A stretch of DNA of 6,240 nt from Deltaproteobacteria bacterium (GTDB taxonomy: Bacteria; Desulfobacterota; DSM-4660; Desulfatiglandales; Desulfatiglandaceae): the NCBI GenBank assembly GCA_019307645.1, contig JAFDJF010000287.1, positions 1 to 6,240 on the forward strand, in the 5' to 3' direction. The notes under the pieces were generated by a model that was not told where the DNA came from, did not search any database, and saw only the letters and a program-made list of their open reading frames with translations. The position numbers were made by a program, and so were the translations under genes. Positions 4,744-6,240 of the stretch are shown piece by piece. Position 1 is the stretch's first letter. Each line of letters starts with the position of its first letter.

Positions 4744-6240
4744 AAAAACAAATTTTAGCTGCAGCGCTCATTCTCTTAATCTCGTTGATGAATTTCAACT
4801 GCCAGAAACCGGGAGGCAGGCCTTCAGTCAACAGTTCCACTATTACTGTTCTCTATCCCTATGATGAACGGGTCTTGGGGCCCTATATGGAAATGGATGC
4901 CAAGTTTCTTGTTTTCCTACCCTTGTTCACAACTGATGAAAACGGACATATACAAGGAAAACTGGCCGAGCGATGGGATCATTCCGAGGATTATCGTTCC
5001 TGGACGTTCTATCTCCGCCAGGATGTGAATTGGCATGATGGAGCAAAAGTCACAGCCCATGATATAAGGTTCACGCTTGAGCTTATCTCCCGCCCGGACA
5101 TCCTGCTTGATGATGCCTGGCTAGGCATGCAATCTATCACTGTTCATGATGACCATTCTCTTACCATAATTTTTGAATCACCTAAAGATTTTCGTGATGA
5201 TTGGCTGGCATATTGGCCAAAACACATACTCGAAAACCTGGATCCCAAGAAATTCTGGGAATGGGATTTCTGGATTCAGCCTGTCGGAAACGGCCCTTAT
5301 CGCTATGTGCGGCATGTGCCAAAAACCATGATGGAATTTGAAGCCAACGTTGATTATTATGCAGGGAAACCTGAGATTGAGCATGTTTTCCTGAAATTTG
5401 GCTCTACCTCCTCTCTCACAGAACTTATGAGCGGAAATGTGGATGTCCTACCGTTTTTCAATCGCTCCGATATCCCCAAATTGGCTAAAAACCCCCAATT
5501 CCGGACGTATTATGCCCTCCTCCCTAATCTTCTTTGGCTCTCGGCCATCTATTGGAACTTGAAAGATCCTATTTTTAATGATCAGAAGGTCCGTCATGCT
5601 TTGACCTTGGCCATAGATAGAAAGGAAATTCTCCGTGTGCTAAATATGCCCGAAGACCTTAAGATATTCGATGTTGTGTTCACCGGGCACCAATACAGAC
5701 ATGATGAAATACCTCCTCCTCTCCCTCATAATCAGGAAGCTGCCAAACATTTGCTCGGTGAAGCAGGCTGGAAGGAGGGAAATGATGGCGTTCGAAAAAA
5801 AGATGGAAAGGACTTTCGTTTTGAAATCATTATCCCCACAGATGACACCATGGGTGCGTACAGCGAAGCAGCAATCCTGATCCAGGCCCAGTTTCGACGG
5901 ATCGGTATCCAGATGGATATCCAGGTTCTGGAGGGAAACCTCTTAAGGAATAGAATAACGTCGGGTCAATTCCAGGCTGCAATTAACCGCTTTTATCAGG
6001 GTGCAAACAAACTCCTGCAATGGTTCGGAGAGGATTCACCTTTGGGATACAGCAATCCCCGTGTTATCCAGCTCCTCAAAGAGAATAAAAAAACTGTCGA
6101 TCCTGAGGAGATCAATCGGATATTCGGCGAGATCATGCCCCTGATGGCCCAGGACCTGCCCTTGACTTTTTTGTATCCAAAAATAAATACATGTGTTGTA
6201 CACAAGCGCATTAAAGGACTCAGCAGTCCTTACCGGGCAC
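4740..6240 (+). CDS. family 5 extracellular substrate-binding protein, tandem copy 2 (3' partial)
   Basis: I translated this frame by hand from ATG 4740 to the last base: 500 codons with no stop, ending at SSPYRA. Copy 1 has 15 more residues after the same point, so the full protein is probably also 515 residues, ending a few tens of bases past the window. It keeps the SBP_bac_5 motifs: WTFYLRQDVNWHDG, NGPY, KVRHALTLAIDR and the EAGW segment. About 80 of 500 positions differ from copy 1 (about 84% identity). Two single-codon indels cancel: an extra residue in ALLPN (near 260) and one fewer in PTDDTMG (near 367). Differences cluster in the signal peptide, at 46-56, 121-127, 258-264 and 335-340. 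The signal ends MNFNCQKP, again a non-standard lipobox. The ATGA overlap with copy 1 implies co-translation. It is probably a paralogue receptor for the same or a related importer, with possibly shifted ligand preference. Confidence 0.92.
   Translation, partial: MKKQILAAALILLISLMNFNCQKPGGRPSVNSSTITVLYPYDERVLGPYMEMDAKFLVFLPLFTTDENGHIQGKLAERWDHSEDYRSWTFYLRQDVNWHDGAKVTAHDIRFTLELISRPDILLDDAWLGMQSITVHDDHSLTIIFESPKDFRDDWLAYWPKHILENLDPKKFWEWDFWIQPVGNGPYRYVRHVPKTMMEFEANVDYYAGKPEIEHVFLKFGSTSSLTELMSGNVDVLPFFNRSDIPKLAKNPQFRTYYALLPNLLWLSAIYWNLKDPIFNDQKVRHALTLAIDRKEILRVLNMPEDLKIFDVVFTGHQYRHDEIPPPLPHNQEAAKHLLGEAGWKEGNDGVRKKDGKDFRFEIIIPTDDTMGAYSEAAILIQAQFRRIGIQMDIQVLEGNLLRNRITSGQFQAAINRFYQGANKLLQWFGEDSPLGYSNPRVIQLLKENKKTVDPEEINRIFGEIMPLMAQDLPLTFLYPKINTCVVHKRIKGLSSPYRA

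Larger units (their letters stand above)
3083..6240 (+). repeat. tandem gene duplication, 1544-bp period
   Basis: The array comprises a remnant tail, a full copy (3196-4743) and a nearly full copy (from 4740). Copy starts are 1544 bp apart, which is not a multiple of three and matches the ATGA overlap. Long exact matches include 4332-4406 with 5876-5950 (75 bases) and 4114-4166 with 5661-5713 (53 bases), both including silent sites, while the signal-peptide region is much more diverged. This suggests an older duplication with later patchy gene conversion, or uneven selection. Confidence 0.88.

Noticed and set aside
4185..4751. 188-residue antisense open frame over copy 1, with partial counterparts over copy 2
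   Set aside because: It mirrors the strongly supported substrate-binding gene. Its recurrence in copy 2 follows from the duplication, and it has no domain signature.

Overview
The window reads as an ordinary bacterial chromosome segment from a Gram-negative or diderm organism. All genes lie on the + strand and nearly all the products look exported: a lysozyme-inhibitor-like protein, a membrane disulfide-forming enzyme, a membrane-anchored TPR protein and two exported peptide-type substrate-binding proteins. I cannot name the species. The gene types (fused VKOR-DsbA, esterase-TPR, COG3650/MliC) would fit a deltaproteobacterium or an Acidobacteriota/Aminicenantota-like lineage, but that is inference only.

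Layout. 1-582: the 3' part of a gene with an MliC-like domain and a COG3650-like C-terminal domain. 673-1926: an intact fused vitamin K epoxide reductase/DsbA-type thiol oxidoreductase, preceded by a good Shine-Dalgarno. 1984-2985: a protein made of a membrane anchor, a piece of an esterase fold whose catalytic serine is replaced by Gln, and TPR repeats. The Shine-Dalgarno at 1972-1979 indicates a GTG start at 1984. 2986-3195: a short intergenic stretch with an inverted repeat, a good sigma-70-like promoter (3026-3054) and a decayed 3' tail of a substrate-binding-protein gene (3083-3199). 3196-4743 and 4740-6240: two tandem family-5 substrate-binding-protein genes, about 84% identical in protein by my hand alignment. 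They are offset by 1544 bp and joined by an ATGA stop/start overlap; the second runs off the window end.

How the genes may work together. The first three genes form a loose group of envelope functions: oxidative folding by the VKOR-DsbA protein could serve the Cys-containing exported protein upstream. The substrate-binding array appears to be a separate transcription unit with its own promoter and a lower GC content (27/60 and 29/60 in two sampled lines, against 42/60 in a sampled line of the VKOR gene). No permease or ATPase gene is in view. With the upstream remnant, at least three copies of the binding-protein gene have existed here, and each junction preserves the same 33-bp end/start cassette. 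This self-repeating, translationally coupled array is the most interesting structure in the window. I see no clear evidence of a wholly new system, and no RNA genes, CRISPR arrays or insertion sequences.
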